From Buddleja alternifolia (lineage: Eukaryota > Streptophyta > Magnoliopsida > Lamiales > Scrophulariaceae): a stretch of DNA of 64,000 nt. Within the stretch, counting starts at the first letter, position 1; each line of letters begins with the position of its first letter. This document shows positions 34,174 through 46,518 of this stretch, piece by piece. Location: positions 35,288,754 through 35,352,753 of the forward strand of contig CM033403.1 in the NCBI GenBank assembly GCA_019426215.1. Direction: 5' to 3'. Under the pieces are notes generated by a model, which was given only the letters and a program-made list of their open reading frames with translations, had not been told where the DNA came from and did not search any database. The translations under genes and the position numbers were made by a program.

Positions 34174-35933
34174 AAATATTTTATAACCATATTCGCCATT
34201 CTGTGTAAATGATTTGCAAATGTATAGGCATTTTGGAAAAACTTGCATCTCTCTATGCTACTACTTATTTTAAGACTACATTTGGCAGATTTTCGTCTAC
34301 ATGTTCAATGTATGAAAGGTGAAGATAGAGTTCAATCATATTTTGTTACATAAGCTTCTTCGGGGTTGTATTGCGGTATCGTTGTAGAAATTTTGTCTAT
34401 ATGGGCTGTTCTAAATTGGATAGCTTGATCATACCACGTTATCAATAGAAAACAATGACAGATGCGGGTTCTATGGCTAATTTGACATATCGGCATATCA
34501 TTGGTGGAACACGATGCTGGTTCTAAAGCTGATGTGACATCGTCTACATCTTTTCTGAAAGCACCCAAGTGTATAAACCTACCTATTGATTTACTTGCTG
34601 ACGATGCGGCTTAATTATATTGTGATAATATATATCTTTCCATTACAAATCTTCTTGGTAGAGAGGGACAAGTTGACAACCATAATAATTAAACCTCTTC
34701 AATAGATGTGTTGACTTAATATATGTTCTTGGGTGATTTTTGTTTTTGTATTTTTTATCCATGTAGGGGTTATACTGCTAGAAGTTTATTTTGGTACATT
34801 GTGAAATTTCCAGAGACCGAACCTCAATTCGTCGAACATAGTTCGACAATGTCAACCAAGGCACGAAATTGATTAAAAATCGATTTTTGTTTTTAGCCAA
34901 ATAATAGACAAAAGTTGAACTTAATGTGGAATAAAATATCACACTGATAAAAGACCAAAATGGTCCACGTAGACCCCAAGACATGTTAGCTAGCTTTATT
35001 AACCTGCCTCGGGAGTCAGATCGGACCACTTGAACCCGACCTGATGAGCTTGACCAAAAGACCTGAGCGGATCTGAATTTTGACATGCACGACTAAAAAG
35101 GAGCACGTGACCGTCTCGGATTGTGACAAGTGTCTTGATTTCTTTGAACCCGGCGTTACCAACCTATAAATACCAACTTAGGTTATTTTATTAGGGTTAA
35201 TCCTGTATATTTTCCTATTATTCTCCTATTTCGTTGACAACTAGATTGGGAGATTCCGTAGCTTGTTCATTGGACATTTGGACCCACATTGAATAATATA
35301 ATATATTTTTTACTGGGTATTGCGATTTGATGCATACATATAATTGTTATTATATTGCCTCAAAACTGACAATCGATTTAACTAGTTAATCGACTGTCAA
35401 CTACCCTTAATATATACACACCATCGCACACATTATTTTGGTTTGGTTCTCACTTCGCTTTGATGGATTGACTAAACTATCAACATCTTTATACGCATGT
35501 CGTCTAGGCGCGCACGCACACACACATATATGTATATGTGTATATATATATATGTATACGCAAAGTAGTACTTGAAAGATCCCCCAGTGCATGAATCATG
35601 AGTAAAAAATACTGAGCATAAAAACGTGCATCATGAAGACAGAACAACCCAAGTACTGCATATAACTAACCACCACAATAGTGAAGGCGATTTTCAGCGT
35701 CCTTTCATTCAATTTCTTAAGGTCGCCAAAATTGTACAATAATGGGTAAACCTTCATGTTTAAGAATTAAGAGTGTAAGCCCGAACTTCTTATTGAGACA
35801 ATCACAAAATTATTCAGAGAGTTGGATACAATAAAAGTAGGAAAAAGCACTCAAAGTGGTTGGACCAAGTAGTAAGCCGTCTGGACCAGAAACGACAAAT
35901 ATTTGAATTCTACTAGAGACATCACCCGGGAAG
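34174..35933. other. 3' flank of GTE and LTR-like intergenic DNA
   Basis: No gene is supported. Positions 34960-35290 look like a decayed LTR promoter region ('cctataaataccaac' followed by T-rich sequence), without a partner repeat. There are CA and TA microsatellites at 35510-35560. Confidence 0.45.
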
Positions 35934-37025
35934 CAGGGACAGAGTCATGATTTTGACAGAAAGGGGGGGGGGGGGGGGGGGGGGCGAGATCGAAATGTAA
36001 AAAATATAAATATATATTATTTATTTTTACACACATTTTTTTCCAGTGCGATAGTGATATTTTTTTCCTTAAAATAATCAAATTTTTGTACCTAATATTA
36101 ATACAAATCATGCATAAAACGAAATATAGATATTCTGACAAAAAGTTGTTTTGTGAACAAAAAATTGAAAGCAATTATAATTTAAGATAATATAAAATTA
36201 AAAAATATGCAAATCACAGCTAAATAAACATAGTGCTAACCTATTTATTAGATAACTTTGGGCATTCTAAATTGTGCTCAATCTTTCTTCATTACATCAA
36301 ACTCATGAACATTCGAGTCGACATTGAAAACGCTCAACTTCATTTTCAATGTGAACTAATAATTAACTACTCAAAAAATCATCTTTCATCTTACTACATA
36401 ATCTTATGTTGACAATTTTCATACTTGAAATGCATTTTCTGTTGAAACCGTAAGAGTCAAAATAAGCTGAATGTCTACCAGATAACAGTTCATTGTCTTT
36501 CCTGTCTTTGACACTACTTGGCAAATGCCACAAAAAATGAAACAATTGTACCCTACTAGATTGAACTTTCTACCTACGAAATACTAATGGCCACCCCTTT
36601 AAACCCATCAATTACATTATACATATATAACTACACATAAACACATAACACAATTTGATGTCTTCTATCTTTCTTTTTTTGCTAAATACATCTATCTATC
36701 TTCTATTTATCTTCTATTTCTTTCTTTTGAAAAATTTTCAACTTGTTTTATAGATGTCCATCATGTATTTGTTTAATCATAAATCAAATAATTTTTTTTG
36801 ACTAGAGTTTAGAGATATAAAGTGAAAAAATCAAATTCCAAGGATTTGTATTCAAATTATACAATACTTTCTTGAACTTTGAGATGAGAAAACTTAATAC
36901 GCTTTCATCACTCATGTCATACTAAAAATAAATTATAAGTCGTGAGTGACACTTTCACAATTGGAGGATAGATTAAAAAAAGACACACTAAGGCCCCCCC
37001 CCCCCCCCCCCCCCCTCCGTCCCTG
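35934..37025. mobile_element. hAT-type element with mirrored G/C tracts (1092 bp)
   Basis: The ends CAGGGACAGAG and CCTCCGTCCCTG match the 1622 and 30007 end family. The flanks CGGGAAG and TGGGAAG give a near TSD. Just inside the ends lie a 22-G run (35963-35984) and a 22-C run (36994-37015), so the tracts are part of the inverted repeats. No transposase frame was recognised. Confidence 0.6.
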
Positions 37026-38296
37026 TGGGAAGAGCTTCTCTTTACACGACCCGATCCTCTAACCTTTTATGTAACAAAAAAAAATACAAAAAAAATGCTT
37101 AAACGTAAGAAGAGAAAGATTTGAGGGAGCATTTCAACACGTCCAAGAGAGAATTTCGAGAGCATTCCACCAATTTTTGGCGACTTCTATTCGTGAAAGA
37201 GCTTTACGAGCAGCATTACCCCTTCATATATATATATATATACGGGACATTGTTGGATCGGTTTTTGCCCATTACATTCAGATCAGATATTCTATTGCAA
37301 CTGATCAATTGCATATAGTTTTGGGTGAATAAATAAAAAATCTAACAATTATTTAACTAAACACAATAACACACACGAGCCACTCACTCAATACCTTCTT
37401 CACCAACAACAGATCAAAAGATCTCATTTGATTATATTACCTGATTCCCCGTCAATAGATTCATGGAATGAGCAGAACTGTGAGCGCTACTACATTCACC
37501 TCTACTAACAAACCCATTGACGGAAATTTTAGTCTGAATCGGGTTCGAACAATTATCCATAACAAGACAATTGTCCTTAAAACTTACACTAAAACCCTAT
37601 CTCGATAAGAATTCTTCCAAATAAGTAGTAAACATTACGTACAACTTTGTTTCCTAGCTCCAATATGTTATATGCATGCAAATCCATGCACGTCCAAACA
37701 CATTAATCCCACTCGAATTTGTACTAGGGATTATATATTTTACAACCCCTCATGAAATAACAATATTACAACATCACATTTTTACACCAAGATGCATGTA
37801 AATTTAATTTAAGTAGATTCTAGTCCGCTCTTGGCTCGACCAACCCATGTGTATTCTTAAAAATAACTTATCATGTGTATTTGGGTGCGATCAACCCGGG
37901 TTTGGCTAGAATTTTCCTTATCGCCGCCACAAACTAGAAATGTACGTAACCAATCAAGTTCTTATAAAAACAACAATACATTTTACTAATAAGGTGAAAA
38001 ACAAAATATAATTCATTTTACCATCACATGAAGAGACGATTAGATTCTAGTCCGGTTCTGATTCGATCGAATCAAAGTGAATGATTAATCACATGCATTG
38101 GTAATTCACTCACCTTGTAAATTATACTTAAATTCAGTCGAATCGAGAGCGAGCTAAAATTCTGACGAATACACATACATCACCTGAGGAATGAGAAGGG
38201 GAGAAGGAAGGATTCTACAAATCTAAGGACAATCACACGGTAAATCACGTGGGGATTCCAATTACAGCGAATCACATTCCTCCACGTAAGCAGATG
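37026..38296. other. Intergenic DNA
   Basis: No gene or clear element ends are seen. A TA microsatellite lies at 37218-37231. Confidence 0.45.
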
Positions 38297-38767
38297 TCAC
38301 ATTTGAATCCACCTGGCTAATTGGGTCGGGTTGACTACTCCGGGTATGTGGGCTCCATCTCCCTTAAGTAAATTTGCCACCTCAGCATAGCTCTGCGGCT
38401 TCGACTTCCCACTCGGCTCGGCTTCACTACTCGGCTGGACATGGCTCCTATTCCTCTTCAGCTCTGCTGGGCTCACCGGCAGAGCCTCGGCTCGAGCCGG
38501 GTCGAATTTCTGCCCAAACAACGTTCCCTTAGTGAGGAATTCATTAGCCAAATAACCGGCTAGAAGCCGGTTATTTGAAAGCGGCTGCGGCTGTGGCTCG
38601 GCTCCCTTAGACGACGTCGTTGCTGCTGATTTTGTCACACTAACGGCGCGGCTAACGGCCGTTTGTCGAACTAACGGTTTTGCCGACGTGGAAGCGAAAA
38701 ACGCCTCGCTCTCTTTCCGCTTCCGTGACGCCCCAGGCGTCAACGTCTTGCGCGCGTGATAACTCAT
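38297..38767 (-). CDS. Small basic protein resembling the EDA6 (embryo sac development arrest 6) family
   Basis: This is a single exon coding for 156 aa, clearly richer in GC than its surroundings, as real plant exons are. The N-terminus is basic (TPGASRKRKES, residues 10-20) and could be a nuclear localisation signal. A serine/alanine-rich linker follows. A compact conserved-looking block NRLLAGYLANEFLTKGTLFG spans residues 66-85, and the end is KSKPQSYAEVANLL plus a short tail ending WIQM. From memory this layout resembles short plant proteins annotated 'embryo sac development arrest 6'; the molecular function of that family is not known to me. The start is the first Met of the open frame. 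A GA-rich tract (39120-39185) lies upstream. Confidence 0.7.
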   Translation of the reverse strand: MSYHARKTLTPGASRKRKESEAFFASTSAKPLVRQTAVSRAVSVTKSAATTSSKGAEPQPQPLSNNRLLAGYLANEFLTKGTLFGQKFDPARAEALPVSPAELKRNRSHVQPSSEAEPSGKSKPQSYAEVANLLKGDGAHIPGVVNPTQLARWIQM

Positions 38768-41234
38768 CGTGGCCGTCGGTTTTTTATTCTTAGGGAAATG
38801 GAAAAAAATCGTAGCGCGCCACGTCAGTGAAATTATTAAAGGGCATAAAGGTCAAAAAAAAAATTAAAAACGGGTGAAAAATGAAAGGAATTCACAAAAG
38901 ACAGATGCTAAAATACGTATTTATTTGACATAAAATATTATATATATATATAATATAAATTAAAAATTCGTGTGCAAATGCTATTATAGATATAAATAGA
39001 GATGAAGAAAGGGTTTTTTGGGAAATTTGAAATCTGGGGTTGCGGGTTGTGGATCTGGGGTGGTGGGACGGCAGTGGTGGAGGTGGCGCCGCAGTGGGCG
39101 GTGGCGAGAGAGGGCGGAGGGGGCGGAGAGAATGAGGAGAGAGAGAGAGGGAGAGAGATTTTTAGAGAGAGAGAGAGAAAGAGCGATGGGAGAGGGGGGC
39201 AATACGTTTGTGCGCTGCGTCTATGTAGAATTTATAGCAAATAGTTATTACATTTTGCCCTTGTGTTGGTGGGTTATTTACTAAAATGCCATTGGATAAT
39301 GTTTGTGGATCTAGGGATTTGTGTAAACACCGAAAATACCCTCTTCGATGGTGTGGCACGTGGACATGGAGGGTTCAGATTTGAGTACAAGGGGTAGGGG
39401 TGTAAAGGACAAAGATTGAAGAAAATTTGGAGGGTGTTTTCGGGATTGTAGTAGTTTCTTCATTTCTATGTGTCTCCCTCGGGGTATGATTTGTTATCTT
39501 CACATGTTTTTGGATTGGAATTTTTATGAATTGTTCCCTATAATTTCATGGTGTTTGATTCGGTGGATATGATCTAGTGATTTAAAAAATTGGGTTTGCA
39601 CGATCTTTAATTTTTTATTTGATGAGTTAACGACGACTTATCAGAACTCGTTAGAATCATTGTTTTCACTTTACACTTTTTAAGATTTACATGATCTTAA
39701 ATTTTTGGTATGAAAACAACCCGATGTCACAACTTATTAGTTTCGACAAGTTGAGTTCAGACTATCATTTGATGTTCAGATTAGTGATATGAAACTCAAA
39801 GGTCGATAAGTCTATAAGAAAGTTAATAAAGGACCTTAAAGGCATATTTGTCTTGGTTCAATGAAATGGTATGTTTAGATTTCGGATATGCCAATCAATT
39901 TTCAAGATGTTAGGTGTTAGAACATAGCGAGAAACGTGGTTGGGACTTGGGATTGCGGTCATCCCACTGGATCAAGACACGGGGCTTGTCATGTGTTAGT
40001 GCGATTGATTGGTAAAATTTTGGGAGAAGTTTGATAAGAGTGTGTAGTTTGAGCATGACTAACCATTTATCAAGAGTTATACCATTTGTCTGTAAGATGA
40101 CATTGTCATGCATCGGTGCTTACAATATTTGGCAACTACTTTGTTTTGATATAGTAGCACCATAAATCTCGAGAACATTGAATAAATTATGTTTTATAAC
40201 TCTCTGTTAAAGAGGGGCGAGTTTGCACTAAAGTAAGAAAGAAAATCTATTTTTTGGTAAACTTGAGTTACCAAGTAGATAGGTTTATTGGTATGAGAAA
40301 TTATTAGTGAGTGATTGGGCATATTTGTGTGCGCTTGTACAATCACAATCATAAGTCGTGCGAATTTAACTCTTAAGATTTATTTGCTCGATGATGTGAT
40401 AGGTACAACGGTCCGACCCATTGATTGTCGTTGTTCGTGTCGCACACCAATCGATACCACTTGTTGCATATTGATTGGAGAAAAATACATCAATTGATTA
40501 AGTATTATACTAGTAGAGCCATGCCCAAGCCCATATTTGAACCCCAAAGGACGCCAACCTAAAATGCCGAACATATGGGCCCTATGAAGTAGTACTGCTT
40601 ATACATTAAAATGGACAAATTTAAAAATTCTTTTAGATCCATTGTAATTAAACTAAGATGATTTGTATCACTTTAATTAATAATTCTCCTTGCCTCGTAC
40701 CAAAATATATAAGACAGTAATATTTACCTTAAATAAATTCAAATTGACATAATACACTATTATTAAATATTTTGTGGGACGTTACAAATCACTATTTTTT
40801 TTCTCAATCGAGAACATTTTGCCCTCCAAATTCGACTCGATTTTTCGAATTTATGTAACTTGGATTGTAATTTTAAACTCTAAAATCTGTGAGCAATTGA
40901 TTAATTAGGTAGAATATTAATGTCAAGTTATGGTTGGTTATCCATCATGATCAAAGACACTATGTGATTAAAAAAAGGTACACTTATATAGATGTTAATT
41001 TGATACAATCAATGTCACATTCATTGGCCATAGAAATTGTAAGCCTTCCATCACAATATTTTTAAAATCTCAAAGGATGGACCCATGCGACATCAAAATG
41101 ACATGTCTCACTTATTTCTTTTTTCATCTTTTTCCCCCGCTCTTATTTTTTCAATTTATGTTTTTTCCTTTTATATTAATCAAGAATTTTTGTTCTTACA
41201 ACAACTTAAATCCATCATTGTGCACGTGGTTAAT
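38768..41234. other. Promoter side of the EDA6-like gene and intergenic DNA
   Basis: 38990-39200 is a GA-rich, low-complexity tract (CT-rich on the gene's strand), plausibly promoter or 5' UTR sequence of the minus-strand gene. Overlapping frames on both strands there are compositional. 39240-41234 shows no gene. Confidence 0.45.
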
Positions 41235-41450
41235 AGGGTAAAATGCATTTTCGATCCTAACCTATATCGATCGGAGCACTTTGTTATTTAATCTATTAAT
41301 TTTTACACCCGAGTACCCAATCTTTGTAAAATTGTGATACTTAAGTCTACCGGAAGGTTGGGTACTCGAGTTTAAAAATTAATAAATTAGGTACCAAAGT
41401 GTTTCGACGACATAGATTGGGGTCGACGCTTGGGTTAGTAGACGAACACT
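41235..41450. mobile_element. Foldback MITE
   Basis: 'gggtaaaatgcattttcgatc' near 41236 and the segment around 41260-41310 are mirrored at 41360-41440 (for example 'tttacacccgagtacccaa' against 'ttgggtactcgagttta'). The ends and TSD are not resolved. Confidence 0.5.
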
Positions 41451-41596
41451 TTAACTAAATCTACGTTATTTCCTTAAAATGTTACATTAATTTGGTAAAA
41501 TATGGGCATGTGGTAATAATTATATACCATAAACGTTAATTATATTTTATTTACACATGGCATGATAGAAGTCATTTGGAAGATCATAAGCATGAA

Positions 41597-42140
41597 CAGT
41601 GATGGAGGGCAGAATTGGGGGTGGCAACCGCCCCACTTAAACCTTAGGGGGGGGGGGGGGGGGGGTGTGTTATAATTAATTTTTTGATATTAAAATCTTG
41701 TCTCCCCAAAATTGGGAAAAATGCAATTTTGGTCCCACAACTTAGCTCATGTGTGCTTTTGGTCACAATATTTTTGACTTTAGCATTATCATCCCATAAC
41801 TCCAAAAAATGTGCATTTTTGGGCCCAAGATATGATCATGTTTTTTGGAGTTATGGGACCAAAAACGCACATTTTGGTTATCCCCACGTGAGCCGCACAT
41901 GCCAATGCTGTAAAATACATGACGTAATCGTATTTTGGGACCAAAAACGCATATTTTTTGGAGTTATCGGACGTATAATGCTAAAGTCAAAAATACTGGG
42001 ACCAAAAGCACACATGAGCTAAGTTGTGGGACCAAAATTGCAATTCCGCCCCTCCCCCCCATTTTTTTTTAAATATATCAAGCTTTCTTTTTTGTTTTTT
42101 TCATTCGCCCCCCTAATTAAAAGTCTCGGCTTCATTATTG
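41597..42140. mobile_element. Probable hAT-type element with internal foldback and poly-G run
   Basis: A 20-G run lies at 41647-41666. Positions 41706-42048 form a long imperfect hairpin: 'gcaattttggtcccacaact' near 41715 is mirrored near 42020. The outer ends CAGTGATGGAG and CTTCATTATTG are hAT-like, but the flanking 8-mers agree only loosely. Confidence 0.45.
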
Positions 42141-42310
42141 GGCATCAGAAAGCATAATATACGATCATTAAATATAATATATAACTTTAATACTTTTAAT
42201 ATGTTTCAAAATTACAACTTTTATTATAATTTTGTTGTATCAATTACAAATAAATAAAAATCGACACAAAAAAGAACTAACGGACCATCGATTACTATGT
42301 ATCAATTACA

Positions 42311-45300
42311 TTACACCTGCATCATGCCAGGAACATAAGGAACTCCAGAGCTCTTCACCCAAAGATCATCACCCGTAAACAATTTTCCAGGAGTGAAGCT
42401 ATCAGCAATCTGTGGAGTAATCTTCTGAATACCCTTCCATTTGACCCGTTTCGATAGATTCGAACCGGCTCCACGGTTTTGGTACTCTCCATAATACAAT
42501 GTATCCAATGCAAACGTCCCCTGCCACGGCTTCCATCCCTCCGGGGCGATAAAACCGTCGATATTCGATTGCATTATAATCGTCCTCGAGTACTCCTTCC
42601 ATGGACGGCCTAGATACGCTCTCAACGCGGGTTTCGTGGAAAGAAAAGCTGGCTCCGCGACAATGTCGCAGTTTTGGATAACGGTTACGCCCACGCTGCG
42701 TCTGTCTTTTCGGCCTTGGGCTGTGACCATGCATTCTTGGTTGTCAAGGGGTTTGCGGACGACGAGGCGGCATTTTTGGAAGACGGCTTCGGCGTCCCCG
42801 AAGATGAAGTCGATGGTGCCACTGATGATGCAGTCACGGTAGTATTGGCGGTAGTTGTGCGCATAAAGTGTGTCTTGGTAGCCGTCGATGTGGACATTGT
42901 AGAATATGGCTTTGTCGCCGGAGACGCGAACCGCGACCGCTTGGTGCTTGGCGGAGCCGGCGGTGTTTTCGATTCCAATGTCCTTGGCAAAAAACCCATC
43001 CGAATTGACGGCTGCGATAGGACGAACAAGTAGAATTATTAGTATTAAGGAGAAGATAGCTATATTGATGGAGTGCAATGAAGTTTATCCGAGTGTAGTT
43101 CACAAAGTGAATCATTCACTTATGTTGTGAATTACATTTGAGATATACCATATCCATTCGAGCTGGATTTTTTTCAAAATTTTGAATTTGATTCAACAAT
43201 AATATGTATATATTGATGGGGTGACAAATTTAGTCATGTAAATTGTGATATTGCAATTCTAGGACAATAATTATCCTATTTTCGCGAGTTGACATTTCAT
43301 TGGAAATTGAAAAGTTGGTCAAAGTTTTGCCTACGGCAGGCAGATGCCCTTTTTAAATTTGAAAATTTTCAATCGTAGAGGAAAAATCATCCTTAATAAC
43401 CATAAAGTGTCACTTATCATAACCCTACAGAACTAAAATTATAATTTTGTTAGTCCCGTAAAAGATAAAGTGACAATTTTAGTCCTACAAGTTAGTTCTA
43501 GACCCTATTTTTGGTGTCTTACGAGCACATTATATGTTAGTTTCCAAATCAAAATCAAAGAATCACCAAATAAGTTGTTCACGTGCATAACACATATCAC
43601 TTTCGTACCACCTTTGTGATTTCCGTAGAATTTTTCTTTAAAACTAAAAATCGAAAAATGTTTTCCTTAATTGTCGCGATTTATTCGACCAATTTTCTTA
43701 GTGGTACGAACTAGTGTTGCAGTTTTGCCAATATGGAAGAAAAATGGCATGAATTTGAGACTCACCAAGTGTGGCTGTATGGAACGTCTGAGTTCCATCT
43801 GCGTAGTTCTTATTTCCCGATATTCTGGTCTTCAAAGGCCCGTCCCCGATTAACGCGATATTATTCACATGCCTCGGAATAATAACAGTCTCCTTATACA
43901 AACCAGCCTTCACATAAATCACAAAAGTCTGATTACTCTTCTTCGGCAATGTATTGAGAGCAGCACTAATGGTCTTGAATTGGCCGCTACCGTCTTGCGC
44001 CACCACCGCATTCGGCTTCAACGATGCAGGCGAGGCGGCCATGAGCTTTCGGGCCTTGCCATCGACGAACGAAGGAGTGGAAACACCAATAGGTGTTTGT
44101 TTCTTAGGTTGCTGACGGTGAAAGGCGCTGTGGGGTTCATCGCCCGGGGCGTAATCGGTGGGATCTCCAGCGTAAAGAATCCGCTCTTCGTCGGTGAGGA
44201 GGCGGCGGCTGCCGAAGCTGCCGAGCTGCAACGATGAGAGAATGGTGGAGAAATCGCTGACCATGGCTAGGCCATTGCTTGTCAACTCTGATGCGGTTTG
44301 AAGCAGTTTTTTCATCTTTTCTCCAGTGTCACCTGTGGACCAATTAAAAACCATATAACTATTCTAACTTATTTTAAGGAAATTAAAATTAATGAATTTA
44401 GAAATTAAGCTCAAGAGTAATAGTCAAAGACAATGAGAAGGTCAACTACTCAAGAAAATAATATTTAAAAAATCCGGAATTAGGAAATATTTTGAAAAAA
44501 TTGCAATATTAGTCTCATAAGATGTGGTTTGTACTTTGTTGTACTCTTTGTTTTCTCATTTTCAAAGTTGTAATTTTATATGATTATTTTTTGCAATTTG
44601 GTCCCCTCTGTTAAGAGAACATATAAAATTTCACTAGTGGCATACACACGCCTTCAAAAAGTTAGGATGCATAATAACCCTGGGGCTAATTGCATTTTTC
44701 GTCCGTTATCTTTTGGATTTTGGTCCTACTTTTTTTTCGATTTACAAAGTCGTCCGATAACTATCCAACTTTTGGCAATTTTAGTCCCATTTTGACCGGA
44801 ACCGACCAATTTGACCAGAATTTGCCACGTGTCGGACACGTGATGCTGACATGGACAAAAAATTGGGAATTTTCCAATTTTTCCGCCAAAATAGACGCTA
44901 ACTAGGATAAAATTAATGAGGTGGCATGCACAAAATTGATGATTTGGCATGTCACCTCATCAATTTTTGTCCTAGTCAGCGTTTATTTGGTATGCCACCA
45001 TATCAATTTTGTCCGGTCAGCATCACACGTGACAAATTCCGACCAAATTGGTCATCAACTCCGGTCAAAATCGGACTAAAATTGCCAAAACTTAGATAGT
45101 TACAGGATGACTTTGCAAATCGAAAAGAAAAAATACAGGACCAAAATCCAAAAGTGAATAAGATATAGGACGAAAATTGCAAAAATTGGATAGTTAGAAC
45201 TGACTTAGAACCCTTGACGTGTTGGCACTAAACGTTAATAAAAAAGTGAGTTTCTTGCAAAATTTACATGATATAGGGGTTTTTTTATGAAATTTATGCA

Positions 45301-46378
45301 AATTGAGTGATGGTCATATAGCCAGACTAACGGTTTATTGCAATGAGACTCATCCTATATAAATCTAATAGTGCAATTTTCCCAAATTTATATATGTACC
45401 TTAAATTTTATAATTTAATTGATATTTATAACAATTTTAAAATACCCATTCACCTTATGATCATATAGTGTATTTATTTTCGAAAACATGAACATAAACC
45501 ATATCGATTATCAAGTATTTTCAGAAATTTTTTGAAGTAAAAGTAGATGTAATATGTTTATGTTCACTTAATTAGTTTAGTGCTATTAAATAGCATTAAA
45601 GTTCAGAAATAATCAAATAAATATCTATTTTAATGAATGATTTTGAAAACTTATCATGTAACCGCGTATGAAAAATACAAAATTCCAGGCTGTGACAAGT
45701 TATGACTTTTCTATCCTTATTTTATTTGGAGTCTTATAAGGTGTATATATGTAGCCTATAATTAAAAAACTATCAGCCCAAATTTGTCGGGTAAGGGTAC
45801 CCTTCGTCTAGAATTTGAACAAAAAAATTGAAACTAAATTCAATCATACCTGTGGTATTTTCAAACGCATCAATACACGTCTCCTGGTACGTACCAACAG
45901 CGCTAAGCCATGTCTTAACATCAGCAACATAATCATCAATCTTACTAACATCAAAATTGCCAAATTTATCAAACGATCTTCTCAAATCCTCAATAGAAGT
46001 ATCCAACACTTCTTCACACACCTGCAAGGCCCCTTTAGTCCTTTCATCCTTGGCCGCTTCATTAAAAAACGACGAATTTTTAATCACATCCTGAATATTT
46101 TTAACGGTGGCTTCGAACGCCACCTTAATGAGCTCATTAGGGTTTGTGGAGTTTACTCCGGCGAGGCTCTTTTCGCACGTCTCTTTGTAATCCGTAGGAG
46201 AGCAAATGGCGTGGACCGCCTTGGTTGTTCCGGTGCTGATTACGTTCTTGTCGCCCTTTTCGTCGCCCCCGCCGTTTCTCTTGGTGATACCAACAGCCAC
46301 GGCGGCCACCATCGCCACCAGGAGGATGGAGGCGAGGCTCGCGACAGCGATCTTTTTTTTGTTAGCTTGGAAACCCAT
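42311..46378 (-). CDS. Pectin methylesterase with PMEI pro-region (598 aa)
   Basis: The enzyme removes methyl esters from homogalacturonan in the cell wall. Three exons, read from high to low coordinates, are 46378-45850, 44332-43766 and 43011-42311; both introns are phase 1. An N-terminal membrane anchor (about residues 10-30) is followed by a PMEI-type pro-region (about 55-215) with cysteines 59, 68, 121 and 168. Dibasic processing motifs RRLL (219-222) and RKLM (271-274) precede the catalytic domain. Active-site residues are present: Gln389 in KHQ, Gln411-Asp412 in GYQDTLY, Asp433 in GTIDFIFG and Arg501 in LGRPW. The residue after FIFG is Asp, where Asn is usual. Intron 1 carries a foldback MITE. 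It is paralogous to the neighbour at 49904-52127 on the same strand. Confidence 0.95.
44685..45190. mobile_element. Foldback MITE within intron 1 of the pectin methylesterase
   Basis: Long inverted repeats are visible: 'ttggattttggtcctact' near 44715 and 'aggaccaaaatccaaaag' near 45136, and 'ggcaattttagtccc' near 44775 with its complement near 45075. It is non-coding, and exact ends and TSD are unresolved. Confidence 0.6.
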
Positions 46379-46510
46379 TTTTTTGTAAATGAAAAAATAA
46401 AATAAAAAAATTAGCCTAAAAGCATGCTAATTGAGATTTTTTTGGCTTTAATGAGGAATTTTTTAGAGGTGTAAGGGATTCTCGAGCTTAATATTAGGGT
46501 CGGGATTGTT

Positions 46511-46518
46511 ATTTATAG
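46511..46518 (-). promoter_or_regulatory. TATA box of the 598-aa pectin methylesterase gene
   Basis: Read on the minus strand this is CTATAAAT, about 130 bases upstream of the start codon at 46378, a suitable distance for a TATA element with a ~100-nt leader. Confidence 0.6.

Noticed and set aside
38984..39284. Gly/Arg-rich frames of 72-88 codons on both strands
   Set aside because: They read through a GA-rich low-complexity tract; amino-acid content mirrors base composition.
42636..43130. Open frames of 68-119 codons opposite the pectin methylesterase exon
   Set aside because: Antisense shadows of a well-supported exon with catalytic motifs.
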